Shown piece after piece: positions 60,516 through 64,000 of a stretch of 64,000 nt of DNA (positions within the stretch are counted from its first letter, which is position 1; each line of letters begins with the position of its first letter). A program made the translations under genes and the position numbers. The stretch is from CAZOWL01 sp964583605 (GTDB lineage: Bacteria; Pseudomonadota; Gammaproteobacteria; Chromatiales; Chromatiaceae), in assembly GCA_964583605.1 (NCBI GenBank), contig CAZOWL010000002.1, positions 40,690 to 104,689 on the forward strand. The letters are read 5' to 3'. The notes under the pieces were generated by a model. The model did no database searches. It worked only from the letters and a program-made list of their open reading frames with translations, and had not been told where the DNA came from.

Positions 60516-60717
60516 TGGTGTACCCCTTAGAGTCCGGAACAACAACTTCTCCCCGATCCACACTGGGGGCGCATCCCCACGCGCTCGCCCCGATCGGCTT
60601 CTCCTTGACCGCCTAATGGGGCGTTGAACGGCCGCCATCATGGCGCATGGCAAACGCCCCCGGGAAGAGTCCCTCAAGCGGTAAAGCCGATTTTCGCCCG
60701 AAGCCGACCGTTACTAT

Positions 60718-60834
60718 GAGATTCGCGAAGCTTGTTCGCTCCCTCGCCCTCTGGGACAAGGTGGGGTGTGGGAGCGAACAGTGGCGAAGCGACATGTCGG
60801 CATCTGGGGTGACTTGCCGCGCCCGATGATCGTT
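60718..60834 (+). repeat. Dispersed GC-rich repeat, copy 6
   Basis: GAGATTCGCGAAGCTTG, TTCGCTCCCTCGCCCTCTGG and GACAAGGTGGGGTGTGGGAG, ending CCGATGATCGTT. The G-rich arm has diverged from the consensus. Confidence 0.8.
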
Positions 60835-61195
60835 AGGTGGTGAATCGGTCTTCGGCCGCGAATACTCCCGCCCCTATCAGTCGGGCGCGATTCTAACAAA
60901 CCGCCTTCCTAGATGCCGAACCGCTGCGATCCCTGTCGCAAGAACCGCGACGGACGGATATCGACCGAGGGATCGGGACGCACTCGCACCCCCAGGCGGC
61001 AATACGGGAGCATGGCCGTCTCGCAGCGGCGAACCGGGTCACGTCGCTCGCTCGGCCCCGATTTGTTGTTCGTCGACCATTTGCGACCGGCGATCGGTGC
61101 CTGTCATACGCGTGCCAGACCTCACAGATGACTGGGCAGCAAAGTGATCAAATCCTACGCGACTACAACGGTCTACTCGGACCTGCCCTGACCAT

Positions 61196-61313
61196 GAAAT
61201 TCGCGCAGCACGTTCGCTCCCTCGCCCTTTGGGAGAGGGATGGGGTGAGGGAACGATCAGGGGCGAGGCGACATTTCATGGTCCGGGCTGGCTCGCCCCG
61301 CCCCATGATCGTT
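61196..61313 (+). repeat. Dispersed GC-rich repeat, copy 7
   Basis: GAAATTCGCGCAGCACG, TTCGCTCCCTCGCCCTTTGG, GAGAGGGATGGGGTGAGGGA, ACGATCAGGGGCGAGGCGAC, ending CCATGATCGTT. Near-identical to copy 4. Confidence 0.9.
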
Positions 61314-61428
61314 AGCGTGCCGATGGATCGGCGGGGGCGAAACGGACTGTCACAGCACCTTGCGGTGCTAGGCGTCCCCGGGCGGATCGCAGGGAACAGG
61401 GAGCAGAGCGACAGCCAGGGAGGCGCCG

Positions 61429-62949
61429 ATGGACGCATGCATCAACCATCTATCCGAGGACCATTCAGAGCGTCGGAGCGCACCGCCAGCGCTAGGACTC
61501 TTACCGATGGTCCTGGCGCTTTGCCTGGCCGCGACGGCGGCCGGCGCCGATCCGGCGATCCAACTCGAATGGGACCCCGCGGCGGCAGGCAGTGCCCGTC
61601 TTGAATGGGATCCGGTCAATGACAGTCGCGTGGACCATTACGTCGTCCATTACGGCGTAACAAGCGGCGAGTACGACGAGCAGATCGAGACCGCCGCCAC
61701 CTGCCTCGAGATCCCCCATCTGTTCCAGGGTGTGACCTACTACTTCGCCGCGCGCGCGTGCAATGCCCTGGAGACCGAATGCAGCGACCTCTCCAACGAG
61801 TTGAGCGCTACGATCCCGTACCCCGAACCGGTGGCCGATTTCACCGTGAGCGTGATGTCAGGCTCCGCGCCGCTGGTCGTCACCTTCGCCGATACCTCGA
61901 CCGATGCCACCAGCCGAGCCTGGGCGTTCGGTGATGGCGGATCGAGTACGGCCCAGACAGCCGTGTACACCTACGAGCAATCTGGAACCTTCACGGTGAC
62001 CCTCACGATAACGGGGCCCGGTGGGACGACCGATTCGCGCTCGGCCCTCATCGAGGTCGAAAGCCCTCAGATAGTCGCGGACCAGTCTACCCGTCCCGAA
62101 GGCGACGAGTCCGCGCCGAGTGGCATGCCAGCCTCCGATATGGACCTCGATGCCGACCAGCACCTGCCGATCGAGATCGGCGACATCCTCGTGAGTCATC
62201 GTCGGCAGCGCGTTACCTTCGAGCGCACCTTCACAGACCCGATCGTCGTCGTCAAGGGTATGAGCTATCGCGGGGGGCAACCGGGGGTGTTGCGGATTGA
62301 CGGTGTCGACGAGGACGGCTTCTGGATCCGCGTGCAGGAATGGGAATACCTAGACCAATGGCACAAATCCGAGCAGGTCAGTTACCTGGCCATGGAGCGC
62401 GGCCGGTATCAGCTCCCAAACGGCTTCTTCGTCGAGGCCGGATCCGTGGAGACCGGGGCGACCAGCGCCTTCGAATATGCCCCCTTCATCGAGGAGCTCA
62501 CCGAGGTGCCGGTGGTCCTCGCGGCGGTCACGACCGACAACGACGCGCACGCTGTCAATGCCCGTCTGCGCGAGATCGCGACGCACGGCTTCTACGTTGG
62601 GATGTGCGAGCAGGAGGCCAACAAGCAGCGCCATGGCCTGGAGCGCATCGATTACATCGCCTGGGAGCCGTCGCTCGGCGTCATCGGCGACATACGCTAT
62701 GAGGTCGGCCGAACCGGCGATCGGGTGACGGACAAGCGGCACAAGATCCGCTACGAGACGCTCTTCGCGCGCCCGCCGGTGCTCGTGGCCGATATGCAGA
62801 CGACCGATGGCGGCGACACCGCCAGCCTGAGATGGGCTGGGCTCGGCGAGGCGGAGGTCGAGATCTGGGTCCAGGAGGAGCAGTCGCGCGACGAAAAAAC
62901 GAGGCACACGACGGAGGATGTCGGCTACTTCGTCGCCGACGTGGAATAG
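61429..62949 (+). CDS. Secreted FN3-PKD protein with three lectin-like C-terminal repeats
   Basis: A 506-aa protein. An N-terminal signal peptide (LGLLPMVLALCLAATAAGAD) is followed by a fibronectin type III domain (~residues 55-130: ARLEWDPVNDSRVDHYVVHY to YYFAARACNALETECSDLSN), a PKD domain (~132-215: VADFTVSVMSGSAPLVVTFA, RAWAFGDGGSS, YTYEQSGTFTVTLTI), then three ~85-residue repeats (about 255, 340, 425), each of form 'F..P.V..........v...gF.I.V.E......H..E.V.Y.A.E', resembling H-type lectin modules. It probably is an extracellular or outer-surface binding protein. No VPLPA-CTERM tail is seen. Confidence 0.78.
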   Translation: MDACINHLSEDHSERRSAPPALGLLPMVLALCLAATAAGADPAIQLEWDPAAAGSARLEWDPVNDSRVDHYVVHYGVTSGEYDEQIETAATCLEIPHLFQGVTYYFAARACNALETECSDLSNELSATIPYPEPVADFTVSVMSGSAPLVVTFADTSTDATSRAWAFGDGGSSTAQTAVYTYEQSGTFTVTLTITGPGGTTDSRSALIEVESPQIVADQSTRPEGDESAPSGMPASDMDLDADQHLPIEIGDILVSHRRQRVTFERTFTDPIVVVKGMSYRGGQPGVLRIDGVDEDGFWIRVQEWEYLDQWHKSEQVSYLAMERGRYQLPNGFFVEAGSVETGATSAFEYAPFIEELTEVPVVLAAVTTDNDAHAVNARLREIATHGFYVGMCEQEANKQRHGLERIDYIAWEPSLGVIGDIRYEVGRTGDRVTDKRHKIRYETLFARPPVLVADMQTTDGGDTASLRWAGLGEAEVEIWVQEEQSRDEKTRHTTEDVGYFVADVE

Positions 62950-63168
62950 CGGCCCCTCTGAGCCGGGTCGCCGGCGTGGCCGTATCCAAGACTCACAGAT
63001 CACCGAGGAGGAGGGCGATCGAGCCTGACGCAAGGACGGCGGCCGCCCGGAGCTGGCGGCGACGCGCCGAGTCATCGCCGGCGGCGAAGGGGGGGCCAAG
63101 GCACATCGTGCTTGACCCGCCGAGGGGACATAGGGAACCGGTAGCACAACGCCAGCAGGGAGGCGGCG

Positions 63169-63747
63169 ATGGACGCGCACGCGAGCGCTTTAGCGCAAGA
63201 CGATGTCAAGCGATCGAGCGCAGCTCGAGCTCTACTATTCATGCCCACGGCGCTGCTGCTGTGGCTGATCACGACGGCCGCCGCAGATGGGAGCGTCCAC
63301 CTCGAATGGGATCCAGTCGATGACAGCCGCGTGGACCATTACGTGGTCCACTACGGCGTGACAAGCGGCGAGTACGACGAGCGGATCGAGACCACCGCCA
63401 CCTCGCTCGAGATCCCTAACCTGGTCCAGGGTGTGACCTATTACTTCGCCGCGCGCGCGTGCAACGCCGCGGAAACCGAATGCAGCGATTTCTCCAACGA
63501 ACTGATCACCACGATGCCCTATTCCGATCCCGAGGTTGACTCCAGGGACGGCGATGGCGAATCAGGCGATGGCGGCTCCGGCGATGGCGAATCAGGCGAC
63601 GGCGGCTCCGGCGGCGGCGAATCAGGCGATGGTGGATCAAGGGTCGCGAATAAGTCCGTGTACACCTACGAGGAGCTTGTAGCCCTTAGGGTGACTTACG
63701 GAAGCTGGCGGTACCACCTGCCGTTGCTCGATCAGCACCGAGATTGA
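63169..63747 (+). pseudogene. Truncated FN3 paralogue with GDGGS repeat linker
   Basis: A 192-codon frame. Signal-like N-terminus, then a fibronectin III domain nearly identical to that of the 61429 gene (SRVDHYVVHYGVTSGEYDER). The PKD front half is absent; instead there is a Gly-Asp-Ser repeat (GDGESGDGGSGDGESGDGGS) from ~63549 to 63638. The end VYTYEELVALRV corresponds to the PKD strand of the paralogue, but the frame then breaks: in another frame LTEAGGTTCRCSISTEIESP continues the homology to LTITGPGGTTDSRSALIEVESP. So the gene has lost its repeats by deletion and frameshift. Confidence 0.72.
63549..63638. repeat. 30-bp tandem repeat coding for GDGESGDGGS
   Basis: Three imperfect copies of a 30-base unit (GGCGATGGCGAATCAGGCGA followed by TGGCGGCTCC). 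The amino-acid unit GDGGS equals the PKD signature FGDGGSS in the neighbouring paralogue, suggesting expansion of a PKD fragment by slippage. Confidence 0.8.
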
Positions 63748-63946
63748 AAGCCCCCGAGATCTTCGCTGACCGTTCTGGCGGGACCGATTCTAGTGAGGCA
63801 GTTTCGGGAGCCGTGTGAGTGTCAAGCTCTGATATGGGCCCCCACGGCTGGTCTCGATCTGCCGATCGAGACCAGCGACAGCTTGCGGAACCAGTGCGGA
63901 AAGGCCGTCTCGGAGACGGGTTAGAGCCAACCCCGTCTCAAGACGA
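63748..63946. other. Region with a 13-bp perfect stem-loop
   Basis: At 63847-63876, GCTGGTCTCGATC, four bases, then GATCGAGACCAGC form a perfect 13-bp hairpin. No T-tract follows, so it is not a classical intrinsic terminator. A second inverted pair (CCGTCTCGGAGACGG) lies near 63905. Confidence 0.6.
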
Positions 63947-63947
63947 T

Positions 63948-64000
63948 GAACTTCGCGAAGCACGTTCGCTCCCTCGCCCTCTGGGAGAGGGTTGGGGTGA
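63948..64000 (+). repeat. Dispersed GC-rich repeat, copy 8 (cut by the window edge)
   Basis: GAACTTCGCGAAGCACG, TTCGCTCCCTCGCCCTCTGG and GAGAGGGTTGGGGTGA up to the last base of the window. Confidence 0.85.

Larger units (their letters stand above)
60516..61428. other. Intergenic region with two repeat copies
   Basis: About 900 bp between xrtD and the FN3-PKD gene. It contains repeat copies 6 (60718-60834) and 7 (61196-61313). The rest holds no recognised gene. Confidence 0.5.

Noticed and set aside
63549..63638. Possible CRISPR-like short repeat array
   Set aside because: The 30-bp units are contiguous without spacers and stay in a coding frame, so they are a coding tandem repeat.
63847..63876. 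Intrinsic transcription terminator
   Set aside because: The hairpin is perfect but no T-tract follows, so it is noted only as a stem-loop.

Overview
The window is GC-rich, densely coded DNA that reads as a gammaproteobacterium, most likely a Chromatiales-type (purple sulfur or related chemolithoautotrophic) organism. The case rests on a proteobacterial phosphoribulokinase (Calvin cycle), a cytochrome bc1 operon followed by sspA-sspB, a flavoprotein of the sulfide:quinone oxidoreductase superfamily, an XrtD-type exosortase with a fused EpsI domain, the gammaproteobacterial order miaB-phoH-ybeY-corC, and the divergent tesA/ybbA-ybbP pair. Taxonomy is inference; no rRNA, tRNA or CRISPR array was seen.

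Layout. 0-9 kb: housekeeping genes (end of a KefF-like quinone reductase, arfB, crcB, the ybbN and trxC thioredoxins, carA-carB, greA, a DUF2726 protein). 9.1-11.1 kb: a decayed accessory patch with an intact Phd-type antitoxin, a PIN toxin broken by a stop codon and a frameshift, and a broken Rpn-type nuclease. 11.2-16 kb: petABC, sspA, sspB and small membrane genes. 16-20 kb: an acidic lipoprotein, an AI-2E exporter, a second lipoprotein and a TraB protein. 20.1-22.5 kb: a frameshifted YqiA-like esterase, iscR and prk. 22.8-29 kb, minus strand: miaB-phoH-ybeY-corC and ergothioneine egtB-egtD. 29-30.1 kb: about 1.1 kb with no recognised gene. 30.1-38 kb, minus strand: a GMC oxidoreductase with a DUF1295 membrane enzyme, a small membrane protein, and a three-gene signalling set (PAS kinase, small response regulator, REC-PAS-GGDEF-EAL). 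38.7-40 kb: isocitrate lyase.

40.6-44.3 kb is the most unusual segment. It is a tight cassette of a HEPN-like small protein, a ParA/MinD-like ATPase whose P-loop reads KGGVGR instead of KGGxGK, and a ~490-residue P-loop ATPase, followed by a truncated serine-recombinase relic. It looks like a mobile conflict or defence-type system.

44.7-50 kb: a DUF1015 protein, ybbP-ybbA and tesA. 50-56.8 kb: an overlapping set made of an SQR-like flavoprotein, an 854-aa TPR protein, a J-domain-like protein without HPD, a GrpE-like protein, a shortened Hsp70 and a zinc-ribbon protein, apparently a dedicated accessory Hsp70 machine. 57-60.5 kb: a WecA/MraY-family transferase and exosortase XrtD. 61.4-63.8 kb: two secreted paralogues with fibronectin III and PKD modules, the second degenerate.

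A dispersed ~120 bp GC-rich repeat occurs at least eight times in both orientations, between genes and once inside an operon, where it supplies the C-terminal codons and stop of phoH.
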